A DNA stretch of 64,000 nt from Streptomyces sp. SAJ15 (GTDB lineage: Bacteria; Actinomycetota; Actinomycetes; Streptomycetales; Streptomycetaceae): NCBI RefSeq assembly GCF_007595705.1, contig NZ_NISY01000001.1, forward strand, positions 1,054,001 through 1,118,000. The letters run 5' to 3'. Below, piece by piece: positions 19,501-27,932 of this stretch. A model generated the notes under the pieces. It was given only the letters and a program-made list of their open reading frames with translations. It did no database searches and was not told where the DNA came from. The translations under genes were made by a program, and so were the position numbers. Numbering within the stretch: the first letter of the stretch is position 1; each line of letters begins with the position of its first letter.

Positions 19501-19554
19501 CACCCCCATCCGCCATTGCGCTCAAATAATGAGACGCCCGTCCCACCCACTTGA
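16543..19554 (+). CDS. cdgC: Membrane PAS-GGDEF-EAL protein (CdgC-like) with degenerate EAL domain
   Basis: About 1003 residues from GTG 16543 (an in-frame GTG at 16267 would add 92 low-complexity residues). Order: roughly ten membrane helices (to about residue 350), a PAS domain (HFRSLVQSSSDVIMIAAPTG), a GGDEF domain with an intact GGDEF at 565-569, an EAL-type domain, and a His-rich tail. The diguanylate cyclase half looks active. The EAL half does not: the EAL triad is AAQ (699-701), the DDFG motif is DGFG (828-831), and EGVE is EGVD (885-888). It probably makes c-di-GMP and senses through its membrane and PAS parts. The place directly upstream of ilvB is where I recall S. coelicolor CdgC. 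Confidence 0.85.
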   Translation: MSAPGAVIGRPQVRSGSAGTVRQLLLAAVCGGYATGAMLGWGSPEVALIMGDFGLSVAAFVAAASCFWYGWTCSGRIRPAWFLFAVSSAMAGVGNAVWGWYEVVLGRTVPGLSLADFCFLLFAPPAIVGLLVLAKRPVTRAGWVCLGLDAWLIAGSLLTLSWSLALAHTAQFRGAGESVARTALSLAYPLLDIVLVSMVLALHFKRSAANRSAVNTAIGAFALTVLCDALFTLPGLREHYRSGQFLDAGWFAGSVLLAYAPWAARSAGLAAAARAAERPPAPPRRAAQPSRPLGGSLAALAPYLAAAVCTLGVLYNVMDGREIDRVVLFTACAVVLALVVRQAIMLLDNLSLTQELAQKENHFRSLVQSSSDVIMIAAPTGILRYVSPAASGVYGRDADELVGSELASLIHPEDLGAVVHEVRRFLAAPSADEPTTRIECRFRSGGGDWLNVESTVNRHHGGLIFNSRDVTERVRLQAQLQHNAEHDPLTDLPNRALFTKRVRQALAGRRRTDAGTAVLFIDLDGFKAVNDTVGHQAGDELLVQAARRLQESVRSGSGDCAARLGGDEFAALILGDGGPDHAARECHVLEIADRLRVALSQPYRVEGGTEVRVAASIGVAFAEPGISPGALMRNADLAMYRAKSAGKNRVELYAPQMQAEVVRRAEVASRLRAALHEGEFVLLHQPVVELATGRISAVAAQARWRSAQGILFTPAEFLRVADNGRGGSGEEAARLAELSRWMLEEAVEQAARRRQAGHLAPVAVRLPATRLVDKAMPPKSVEALLTRHGLPSGALVLELTDSDPRVPLDELELRLGALRRLGVRIALDGFGSGYAAIRSLRRLPIDILKLDRGLVEGVVESSRLHKITSGLLQISGDLGMQSVAEGVDLPEQITALRAMGCTHAQGMAFSGPLDEHRLRRALTRGTYPVPRADHTPVLVGGALPMRHGVGHGGAHAGAHAGAHAAVAHGGGAVHGGAPHGSRRPEPHPHPPLRSNNETPVPPT

Positions 19555-19580
19555 CACCCCGTGGGTGTCGGGGAGAGGGT
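19551..19580 (+). promoter_or_regulatory. ilvB leader promoter (TTGACA, 18 bp, GAGGGT)
   Basis: A perfect -35 hexamer TTGACA at 19551-19556 overlaps the stop codon of the preceding gene. Eighteen bases later is GAGGGT (19575-19580), close to the Streptomyces -10 TAGGGT. The leader-peptide ATG begins 7 bases after the -10, so transcription should start at or next to the A of that ATG. Confidence 0.6.
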
Positions 19581-19587
19581 CGGAGCC

Positions 19588-19629
19588 ATGCGCACCCGAA
19601 TTCTCGTACTTGGACAGCGCGTCGGCTGA
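19588..19629 (+). CDS. ilvL: ilvB attenuator leader peptide
   Basis: 13-residue peptide MRTRILVLGQRVG. It has a run of Ile-Leu-Val-Leu codons (att ctc gta ctt) plus a later Val, the signature of branched-chain amino acid attenuation, and it is followed by a U-tract terminator before ilvB. When charged Ile-, Leu- or Val-tRNA is short the ribosome should stall on these codons and favour read-through. Leader peptides of this type upstream of ilvB are known from comparative work on actinobacteria. Predicted to be leaderless given the promoter spacing. Confidence 0.8.
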   Translation: MRTRILVLGQRVG

Positions 19630-19679
19630 GCAGGGCGGCCCTCCGGGCCTCCACACCCTGCGGACCTCACCGGCGCGCT

Positions 19680-19713
19680 CCCCTCGCTTGCCTTACGGCA
19701 CGAGGGGTTTTTT
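19680..19713 (+). terminator. ilvB attenuator terminator
   Basis: Stem cccctcg/cgagggg (19680-19686 with 19701-19707), extended inside by tgcc/ggca around a ttac loop, followed by six T residues at 19708-19713. The U-tract is unusual in this genome, where most terminators lack one. It lies 50 bases after the leader stop and 102 bases before ilvB. Confidence 0.85.
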
Positions 19714-19815
19714 GTTGCATCAGACTCGTAGTAGAAACCCGCAAAGCACCACAAACGCACCCAGCGGGGCGACCCCCGAGCCCCGTACACCCTCATCTTC
19801 GAGAAGAGAAGACCG

Positions 19816-21705
19816 ATGACCGAGCAGGCTTCCGGGTCCCACCATCCGCAGCCGCGGGCCCGTAGCGGCGGGCAGCAGCAGCCCGCCACCGTCGAGCACG
19901 TCACGGGAGCGCAGTCCCTCATCCGCTCGCTGGAGGAAGTCGGCGCCGACACCGTGTTCGGCATTCCCGGCGGTGCGATCCTCCCCGCGTACGACCCGAT
20001 GATGGACTCCTCGAAGGTCCGGCACGTACTGGTCCGCCACGAGCAGGGGGCGGGGCATGCCGCCACCGGCTACGCGCAGGCCACCGGCAAGGTCGGCGTC
20101 TGCATGGCCACCTCCGGCCCCGGCGCCACCAACCTGGTCACCCCGATCGCGGACGCGCACATGGACTCGGTGCCGCTGGTCGCCATCACCGGTCAGGTGC
20201 CCTCCACCTCCATCGGCACGGACGCCTTCCAGGAGGCGGACATCTGCGGCATCACCATGCCGATCACCAAGCACAACTTCCTGGTCACCAAGGCCGAGGA
20301 CATCCCGCGGACCATCGCGGAGGCGTTCCACATCGCCGCCACCGGCCGCCCGGGGCCGGTCCTGGTCGACATCTCCAAGGACGCGCTGCAGGCCAAGACC
20401 ACCTTCTCCTGGCCGCCGCAGACCGATCTGCCCGGCTACCGGCCGGTCACCAAGCCGCACGCCAAGCAGATCCGCGAGGCCGCGCGGCTGGTCACCCAGG
20501 CCCGCCGCCCGGTGCTGTACGTCGGCGGCGGCGTGCTCAAGGCGGGCGCCACCGGCGAGCTCAAGGTGCTGGCCGAGCTGACCGGAGCCCCCGTCACCAC
20601 CACCCTGATGGCGCTCGGCTCCTTCCCCGACACCCATCCGCAGCACCTGGGCATGCCCGGCATGCACGGCACCGTCGCGGCCGTCACCGCGCTGCAGAAG
20701 GCCGACCTGATCGTGGCGCTGGGCGCCCGGTTCGACGACCGGGTCACCGGTCGGCTGGACTCCTTCGCCCCGTACGCCAAGATCGTCCACGCCGACATCG
20801 ACCCGGCCGAGATCGGCAAGAACCGGGCCGCGGACGTGCCGATCGTCGGCGACGCCCGCGAGGTCATCGCCGACCTGATCGTCGCCGTCCAGGCCGAGCT
20901 GGACTCCGACCACGCCGGCGAGTGGGCCCGGACCCGCTACGCGGACTGGTGGGAGGACCTGAACCGCTGGCGCGACACCTACCCGCTCGGCTACGACCTG
21001 CCGGACGACGGCAGCCTCTCCCCGCAGCAGGTCATCCAGCGGATCGGCCAGCTGGCCCCGGAGGGCACCGTCTTCGCCGCCGGCGTCGGGCAGCACCAGA
21101 TGTGGGCCGCCCACTTCATCGACTACGAGACGCCCGCGACCTGGCTGAACTCCGGCGGCGCCGGGACGATGGGGTACGCGGTCCCGGCCGCGATGGGCGC
21201 CAAGGCCGGCCGGCCGGACCGCACGGTGTGGGCGATCGACGGCGACGGCTGCTTCCAGATGACCAATCAGGAGCTGGTCACCTGCGCGCTGAACGACATC
21301 CCGATCAAGGTCGCGATCATCAACAACGGTGCGCTCGGCATGGTCCGCCAGTGGCAGACCCTCTTCTACAACCAGCGCTACTCCAACACCGTCCTGCACT
21401 CCGGCCCCACGGGCAACGGCGGCTCGGCGGCGGGCGACGGCAGGCAGAGCGCCGGCACCCGCGTCCCCGACTTCGTGAAGCTGGCCGAGGCCATGGGCTG
21501 CGTCTCGATGCGCTGCGAGGACCCGGCGGAGCTGGACAAGGTCATCGCCGAGGCCAACGCCATCAACGACCGGCCGGTGGTCGTCGACTTCATCGTCCAC
21601 GAGGACGCCATGGTGTGGCCGATGGTCGCCGCCGGCACCTCCAACGACGAGATCCAGGCGGCCCGCGGGGTGCGCCCGGACTTCGGCGACAGCGAAGAAG
21701 ACTGA
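19816..21705 (+). CDS. ilvB: Acetolactate synthase large (catalytic) subunit
   Basis: 629-residue thiamine-diphosphate enzyme that condenses two pyruvates to acetolactate (valine/leucine route) or pyruvate with 2-oxobutyrate (isoleucine route). Motifs: catalytic Glu in [15 protein letters not shown], the FAD/ThDP domain region TGQVPS, and the ThDP/Mg site [12 protein letters not shown] with the following IINN. The first ~25 residues are a Gln/Pro/Gly-rich extension typical of Streptomyces. ATG 19816 follows gagaagagaagacc. First gene of ilvB-ilvN-ilvC, under the leader-peptide attenuator. Confidence 0.97.
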   Translation: MTEQASGSHHPQPRARSGGQQQPATVEHVTGAQSLIRSLEEVGADTVFGIPGGAILPAYDPMMDSSKVRHVLVRHEQGAGHAATGYAQATGKVGVCMATSGPGATNLVTPIADAHMDSVPLVAITGQVPSTSIGTDAFQEADICGITMPITKHNFLVTKAEDIPRTIAEAFHIAATGRPGPVLVDISKDALQAKTTFSWPPQTDLPGYRPVTKPHAKQIREAARLVTQARRPVLYVGGGVLKAGATGELKVLAELTGAPVTTTLMALGSFPDTHPQHLGMPGMHGTVAAVTALQKADLIVALGARFDDRVTGRLDSFAPYAKIVHADIDPAEIGKNRAADVPIVGDAREVIADLIVAVQAELDSDHAGEWARTRYADWWEDLNRWRDTYPLGYDLPDDGSLSPQQVIQRIGQLAPEGTVFAAGVGQHQMWAAHFIDYETPATWLNSGGAGTMGYAVPAAMGAKAGRPDRTVWAIDGDGCFQMTNQELVTCALNDIPIKVAIINNGALGMVRQWQTLFYNQRYSNTVLHSGPTGNGGSAAGDGRQSAGTRVPDFVKLAEAMGCVSMRCEDPAELDKVIAEANAINDRPVVVDFIVHEDAMVWPMVAAGTSNDEIQAARGVRPDFGDSEED

Positions 21706-21741
21706 GCCCCCCGGACGAGAGACAGGAAGAGACGCAACCTC

Positions 21742-22266
21742 ATGTCCAAGCACACACTCTCCGTCCTGGTGGAGAACACCCCCGGCATCCTGGCCCGGAT
21801 CGCCGCCCTGTTCTCCCGCCGCGGCTTCAACATCGACTCGCTCGCGGTCGGGGTCACCGAGCACCCCGACATCTCCCGCATCACCATCGTGGTGAACGTC
21901 GAGGAGCTGCCGCTGGAGCAGGTCACCAAGCAGCTCAACAAGCTCGTCAACGTGCTGAAGATCGTCGAGCTGGAGGACAGCTCCGCGATCCAGCGTGAAC
22001 TCGTCCTGGTGAAGGTCCGTGCGGACAACGAGACCCGCTCCCAGGTCGTGGAGATCGTCCAGTTGTTCCGCGCCAAGACCGTGGACGTCTCGCCGGAGGC
22101 CGTGACCATCGAGGCCACCGGCAGCAGTGACAAACTGGAAGCCATGCTCCGGATGCTGGAACCGTACGGCATCAAGGAGTTGGTGCAGTCCGGCACCATC
22201 GCCATAGGGCGCGGCGCACGCTCCATCACCGACCGGAGCCTGCGCGCGCTCGACCGCTCGGCGTAA
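21742..22266 (+). CDS. ilvN: Acetolactate synthase small (regulatory) subunit
   Basis: 174-residue regulatory subunit. The N-terminal ACT domain (LSVLVENTPGILARIAALFS, residues ~4-75) binds valine for feedback inhibition, and the C-terminal domain activates the catalytic subunit. Starts 36 bases after ilvB, with gacaggaagagac upstream as ribosome site. The length is normal. Confidence 0.96.
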   Translation: MSKHTLSVLVENTPGILARIAALFSRRGFNIDSLAVGVTEHPDISRITIVVNVEELPLEQVTKQLNKLVNVLKIVELEDSSAIQRELVLVKVRADNETRSQVVEIVQLFRAKTVDVSPEAVTIEATGSSDKLEAMLRMLEPYGIKELVQSGTIAIGRGARSITDRSLRALDRSA

Positions 22267-22348
22267 CCGCGTCATCCGCGCCACTCACCCACGCCAACCA
22301 TCACCCGTCCACCCGTCATACGGTGGGACGGACAACCCCGATACCTAG

Positions 22349-23359
<1,011 letters not shown>

Positions 23360-23488
23360 CCGCCTCCGGGCGGGGGGTCGCGGGACGCCGGGGTGGCCCG
23401 GTCCCGCGGCCCCGCCGCCCGTGGCGGGCGCCGTGACGCGGCCGACCCGCCGCCTGTGGTGACCCCGGCGCTTCCCGCCGGGACTCCT

Positions 23489-23528
23489 CCCCGCCCACCC
23501 GCCCCTTTCCGGGGGCGGGTGGGCGGGG
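23489..23528 (+). terminator. ilvC operon terminator
   Basis: Perfect 17-bp inverted repeat (23489-23505 with 23512-23528; arm ccccgcccacccgcccc) around a six-base loop. It lies 130 bases after ilvC and closes the ilvBNC operon. The rest of the 410-base gap to serA (to 23769) holds tacact at 23645-23650 as a possible -10, with no good -35. Confidence 0.85.
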
Positions 23529-23769
23529 ATCGTGGGGCAGACCGGGCGAAACGCGTTACCCGGGGTACGCGCGCCTCGACGACCTGGCCAGGCGCGTGAG
23601 GGTGACAGTGCCGGATAGGCGCAAGACGCGGGGCCTTTCGCCACTACACTGCCTTTCTAACAAGCGCGTCAGGCTCACAGCGTCGTGCGTCTTCCACGCG
23701 GCTGCCCCCTTCACCGCCTTCGGCCGTCGGGACGGCCGTCCGCGAAGGACAAGTGAGGACTGAGACTCC

Positions 23770-25386
23770 GTGAGCACTGCTTCGAACGGCACACCGGCCG
23801 GCAAGCCCGTCGTTCTCATCGCTGAAGAGCTGTCGCCCGCCACCGTCGACGCCCTGGGGCCGGACTTCGAGATCCGGACCTGCAACGGCGCCGACCGCGC
23901 CGAGCTGCTCCCCGCCATCGCCGACGTCGACGCGATCCTCGTGCGCAGCGCGACCAAGGTGGACGCCGAGGCGATCGCCGCGGGCCGGAAACTGAGGGTC
24001 GTCGCCCGGGCCGGCGTCGGTCTGGACAACGTGGACGTCGCGGCCGCCACCAAGGCCGGCGTCATGGTCGTGAACGCTCCGACCTCCAACATCGTCACCG
24101 CCGCCGAGCTGGCCTGCGGTCTGCTGCTGGCCACCGCGCGCAACATCCCGCAGGCGAACGCCGCGCTGAAGCGGGGCGAGTGGCAGCGCAGCAAGTACAC
24201 CGGTGTCGAGCTGAGCGAGAAGACGCTGGGCGTGGTCGGCCTCGGCCGCATCGGGGTGCTGGTGGCCCAGCGGATGTCGGCCTTCGGGATGAAGATCGTC
24301 GCGTACGACCCGTATGTGCAGCCCGCGCGCGCCGCGCAGATGGGCGTCAAGCTGCTCTCGCTGGACGAGCTGCTGGAGGTCTCGGACTTCATCACCGTCC
24401 ACCTCCCCAAGACGCCGGAGACCATCGGTCTGATCGGTGACGAGGCGCTGCACAAGGTCAAGCCGGAGGTGCGGATCGTCAACGCCGCGCGGGGCGGGAT
24501 CGTGGACGAGGCGGCGCTGGCCTCCGCGCTCAAGGAGGGCCGGGTCGCCGCCGCGGGCCTGGACGTCTTCGCCAAGGAGCCGTGCACCGACTCCCCGCTC
24601 TTCGAGTTCGACAACGTGGTGGCCACCCCGCACCTGGGCGCCTCCACCGGTGAGGCGCAGGAGAAGGCGGGCATCGCGGTGGCCCGCTCGGTGCGCCTGG
24701 CGCTCGCCGGCGAGCTGGTCCCGGACGCGGTCAACGTGCAGGGCGGGGTCATCGCCCAGGACGTCAAGCCCGGTCTGCCGCTGGCCGAGAAGCTGGGCCG
24801 GATCTTCACCGCCCTGGCGGGCGAGGTCGCGGTCCGGCTCGACGTCGAGGTGTACGGCGAGATCACCCAGCACGACGTCAAGGTGCTGGAACTCTCCGCG
24901 CTCAAGGGTGTGTTCGAGGACGTCGTCGACGAGACGGTCTCCTATGTGAACGCCCCGCTGTTCGCGCAGGAGCGCGGCGTCGAGGTGCGGCTGACCACCA
25001 GCTCGGAGTCGACCGAGCACCGCAACGTGGTGACCGTGCGCGGTACCCTCTCCGACGGCTCGGAGGTCTCGATCTCCGGCACGCTGGCCGGCCCCAAGCA
25101 CCTGCAGAAGATCGTCGCGGTCGGCGAGTACGACGTCGACCTGGCGCTCGCCGACCACATGGCGTTCTTCCGCTACATCGACCGGCCGGGTGTGGTGGGC
25201 ACGCTGGGCCGAATCCTGGGCGAGGCGCGCATCAACATCGCCGGCATGCAGGTCTCGCGGGCGACGATCGGCGGTGAGGCGGTGGTCGCGCTCACCGTCG
25301 ACGACACCATCCCCGCCGGGGTGCTCGCCGAGATCGCCGACGAGATCGGTGCCACCTCCGCGCGGTCGGTGAACCTGGTCGACTGA
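23770..25386 (+). CDS. serA: D-3-phosphoglycerate dehydrogenase
   Basis: 538-residue type I phosphoglycerate dehydrogenase, first step of serine synthesis. N-terminal half: substrate/NAD domains with GLGRIGVLVAQRM, catalytic Arg in NAARGGIVDE, Glu in FAKEPCTDSP, and His in TPHLGAST. C-terminal half: the intervening ASB domain found in long actinobacterial SerA, then an ACT domain (FFRYIDRPGVVGTLGRILGE) that binds serine for feedback inhibition. The GTG at 23770 is preceded by gaggac. It has its own terminator and is probably monocistronic. Confidence 0.96.
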   Translation: MSTASNGTPAGKPVVLIAEELSPATVDALGPDFEIRTCNGADRAELLPAIADVDAILVRSATKVDAEAIAAGRKLRVVARAGVGLDNVDVAAATKAGVMVVNAPTSNIVTAAELACGLLLATARNIPQANAALKRGEWQRSKYTGVELSEKTLGVVGLGRIGVLVAQRMSAFGMKIVAYDPYVQPARAAQMGVKLLSLDELLEVSDFITVHLPKTPETIGLIGDEALHKVKPEVRIVNAARGGIVDEAALASALKEGRVAAAGLDVFAKEPCTDSPLFEFDNVVATPHLGASTGEAQEKAGIAVARSVRLALAGELVPDAVNVQGGVIAQDVKPGLPLAEKLGRIFTALAGEVAVRLDVEVYGEITQHDVKVLELSALKGVFEDVVDETVSYVNAPLFAQERGVEVRLTTSSESTEHRNVVTVRGTLSDGSEVSISGTLAGPKHLQKIVAVGEYDVDLALADHMAFFRYIDRPGVVGTLGRILGEARINIAGMQVSRATIGGEAVVALTVDDTIPAGVLAEIADEIGATSARSVNLVD

Positions 25387-25406
25387 CCGTCGGCGTCCCT
25401 TTCTCC

Positions 25407-25440
25407 GGGCCCGGTCCCCGCTTCGGCGGGGGCCGGGCCC
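25407..25440 (+). terminator. serA terminator with UUCG tetraloop
   Basis: Fifteen-bp stem (25407-25421 with 25426-25440) with a single G-U pair, closed by the extra-stable loop ttcg. It starts 21 bases after the serA stop codon. Confidence 0.9.
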
Positions 25441-25530
25441 GTGGCGTTGGGCGGGCGGTCGGCGGGTGGGCGGTCGGCGGTCGGCGGTCGGCGGCGGTCG
25501 GTCGGCGGTGGGTGCGGGGGCGGCGGGTCG
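25441..25530. repeat. Short ggtcggc/ggtcggtc repeats
   Basis: The motif gg(c)ggtcggc recurs about eight times in a row between the serA terminator and the next promoter. Probably slippage-generated spacer DNA; no gene is visible here. Confidence 0.6.
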
Positions 25531-25558
25531 ACCGGGGCGGCGAGTTTTTCATCATGTG

Positions 25559-25587
25559 TTGAATTAATGCCCGCCTCTCGCTACGCT
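25559..25587 (+). promoter_or_regulatory. Promoter of the TetR-MFS operon (TTGAAT, 17 bp, TACGCT)
   Basis: -35 TTGAAT at 25559-25564 and -10 TACGCT at 25582-25587 with an ideal 17-bp spacer. The predicted start is near 25594, just ahead of a palindrome at 25604. The surrounding DNA is locally AT-rich, unlike its neighbours. Confidence 0.65.
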
Positions 25588-25603
25588 GAGCCTCGAACGC
25601 TAA

Positions 25604-25622
25604 GTGGAGAAAATTTATCCAC
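25604..25622. promoter_or_regulatory. Likely TetR operator
   Basis: Palindrome GTGGAGAAA-A-TTTATCCAC: nine-base half-sites matching at eight positions about a central base. It sits 10 bases after the predicted transcription start and 48 bases before the tetR start, the usual place for autorepression by the TetR protein encoded next. Confidence 0.6.
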
Positions 25623-25670
25623 CTGCGCCCGCTCACTCACACCCTGCTTCAGTGATTCGGAAGGTGTGCC

Positions 25671-26378
25671 ATGCGCGCCGACGCCCAGCGCAACCGCGAG
25701 CAGATCCTTCGCGCGGCCCGCGAGATCTTCGTCGACCAGGGGCCCGACGCCCCGCTGGACGAGATAGCCAGGCGGGCGGGGGTGGGGATCGCCACCCTGT
25801 ACCGGCGCTTCCCCGAGCGCGACGACCTGATCCAGGCGGTGGCGCTCGACGTGTTCACCGCCCTCATCGCGGCCGCCCACGGCGCGCTCGCCGAGGAACC
25901 CGACCCGGCCGTGGGGCTGCGACGGTTCATGCACGCCGCCCTCGACCTGAAGGTCGGCTCGGTGATGCCCTCGCTGATGGGCCGGGTCGACGTCGACTCC
26001 ATGGTCGACGCGGCCCGCGGTGACGCCGTCGAGCCGGTCCAGGAGATGCTGACCCGCGCCCAGCGGGACGGACTGATCCGCGAGGACGTCGTCTTCGGCG
26101 ACATCGCCCTGGTGCTGACCCGGCTCAGCCGGCCGCTGCCGGGCGCTCGGATCCCGTTCGACGGCGACCTCGCCCATCGTCATCTGGACGTCTACATCGA
26201 CGGCCTGCGCGCGCCGGGGGCCGAGCGGCCGAGGGACCCGTTGCCCGGGCCCGCCATCACCGGCGAGGAGTTCAAGCGGCTGCGGGAGCGCCTGGCCAAG
26301 GGCCCCGGGCCCGCCGCCGACCCCGACGCCGATCACGACCCCAGCGCCGGCCCGGCCGCCGGCCCCACCCACGCCTAA
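25671..26378 (+). CDS. TetR-family transcriptional regulator
   Basis: 235-residue repressor. The N-terminal helix-turn-helix is clear (REQILRAAREIFVDQG, then GVGIATLYRRFPERDDL). The ligand domain is divergent, as usual, and the C-terminal ~45 residues are an Ala/Pro/Asp-rich tail that looks disordered. ATG 25671 has ggaagg upstream. It is followed after 29 bases by a DHA2 exporter, so it most likely controls that exporter and itself through the palindrome at 25604. Inducer unknown. Confidence 0.9.
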   Translation: MRADAQRNREQILRAAREIFVDQGPDAPLDEIARRAGVGIATLYRRFPERDDLIQAVALDVFTALIAAAHGALAEEPDPAVGLRRFMHAALDLKVGSVMPSLMGRVDVDSMVDAARGDAVEPVQEMLTRAQRDGLIREDVVFGDIALVLTRLSRPLPGARIPFDGDLAHRHLDVYIDGLRAPGAERPRDPLPGPAITGEEFKRLRERLAKGPGPAADPDADHDPSAGPAAGPTHA

Positions 26379-26407
26379 GCCCCCGCCCCTGTGTGAAAGG
26401 CACGGCC

Positions 26408-27907
26408 ATGACCATGGAATCGCCCCATGTGACCAACCCCCGCCGTTGGCTGGCACTGGCCTTCATCGGCCTGGCACAGCTGATGATCGTCCTCGACATC
26501 ACCATCGTGAACATCGCGTTGCCCTCGGCCCAGGCGGACCTCGGCATCTCCGACGGCGACCGGCAGTGGGTCATCACCGCCTACACCCTGGCCTTCGGCA
26601 GCCTGCTGCTGCTCGGCGGTCGCATCGCCGACTACACCGGACGCCGGCGGACCTTCGTCATCGGGCTGCTCGGCTTCGCCGGCGCCTCCGCGCTCGGCGG
26701 CGCCGCCTCCGGCTTCGGCATGCTGCTCGCCGCCCGTGCCCTCCAGGGCGCCTTCGCCGCGCTGCTCGCGCCCACGGCCCTCTCGCTGCTCGCGGTGAGC
26801 TTCACCGAGCCGCGCGAGCGCGCCAAGGCGTTCGGCGTCTTCGGCGCCATCGCGGGCGGCGGCGGCGCGCTCGGCCTGGTGCTGGGCGGGGCGTTGACCG
26901 AGTACCTGGACTGGCGCTGGTGCCTGTATGTGAACGTGCCGATCGCCGTCCTCGCCGTCTTCGGCTGGTACGTGCTTCCGGCCGACGCCCGCACCCCCGG
27001 CGCCGCCGCCCGTTTCGACATCCCCGGGGTGCTGCTCGCCGTCTCCGGCCTGGTGGCCGTCGTCTACGGATGCAGCGAGGCGGAGTCCGAGGGCTGGGGC
27101 TCGCTCGGAGCCAGCGGACTGCTCACCCTCGGCGCCGTGCTGCTGTTCGCGTTCGTCCTGGTCGAGCGGCGGGTGGCGCGGCCGCTGCTGCCGCTGCGGG
27201 TGGTCGCGGACCGCACCCGCGGCAGCGCGTACCTGGCCGTCGCGATGTCGGTGGTCGGCATGTTCGCGCTCTTCCTCTTCCTCACCTACTACATGCAGGT
27301 CGTCAAGGGCTACTCGGCGCTGGTCACCGGCGTGGCCTTCCTGCCGATGTCCTTCGCCGTGGTGGTGGGCGCGGCCGGCGTCGCCACCCGGCTGATCCCG
27401 AGGGTGCCACCGCGTGCCCTGATGGTGCCCGGGCTGCTCATCACCGCCCTCGGCGTCGGTCTGCTGATCCCGCTCGACGCCGGCAGCTCCTACGCGGGCG
27501 GCCTGCTGCCCTCGGAGATCCTCGTCGGCTTCGGCATGGGCCTGGTGATGGCCCCGGCGATGAACTACGCCACCCACGGCGTCCGGGCCGAGGAGGCCGG
27601 CGTCGCCTCGGCCACCGTCAACACCGCGCAGCAGATCGGCGGCTCGATCGGCACCGCGCTGCTCAACACCATCGCCACCAGCGCCACCACCGACTACCTG
27701 AGCTCGCGGATCGGGGAGCGGCGCGGGCCGGTGCCGAAGGACACCGTCAAGGCCGCGCTGGTCGAGGGCTACACGGAGGCGTTCGTCTGGGCCACGGTGA
27801 TCCTGGTGGCCGCGGCCGGGGTGGTGGCGTTCCTGATGAACACCCCGCGTCCGCCCCGGGAGCAGGGCGTCGAGGACGCGCAGCCCGCCACGGCGCACTC
27901 TCTTTGA
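26408..27907 (+). CDS. MFS drug exporter, DHA2 (14-helix) family
   Basis: 499-residue proton-driven efflux protein. The N-terminus has the family motif D1 (LAQLMIVLDITIVNIALPSA), motif A in GGRIADYTGRRRTF, and motif C-like Gly residues in helix 5 (GAIAGGGGALGLVLGGALTE); hydrophobic segments fit fourteen helices. ATG 26408 is chosen because aaagg lies seven bases upstream; GTG 26393 is in frame but inside the likely leader. Cotranscribed with the upstream TetR gene. Substrate unknown. Confidence 0.92.
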   Translation: MTMESPHVTNPRRWLALAFIGLAQLMIVLDITIVNIALPSAQADLGISDGDRQWVITAYTLAFGSLLLLGGRIADYTGRRRTFVIGLLGFAGASALGGAASGFGMLLAARALQGAFAALLAPTALSLLAVSFTEPRERAKAFGVFGAIAGGGGALGLVLGGALTEYLDWRWCLYVNVPIAVLAVFGWYVLPADARTPGAAARFDIPGVLLAVSGLVAVVYGCSEAESEGWGSLGASGLLTLGAVLLFAFVLVERRVARPLLPLRVVADRTRGSAYLAVAMSVVGMFALFLFLTYYMQVVKGYSALVTGVAFLPMSFAVVVGAAGVATRLIPRVPPRALMVPGLLITALGVGLLIPLDAGSSYAGGLLPSEILVGFGMGLVMAPAMNYATHGVRAEEAGVASATVNTAQQIGGSIGTALLNTIATSATTDYLSSRIGERRGPVPKDTVKAALVEGYTEAFVWATVILVAAAGVVAFLMNTPRPPREQGVEDAQPATAHSL

Positions 27908-27932
27908 GGGCTCGCCGGTAGTGCGGGGCCGG

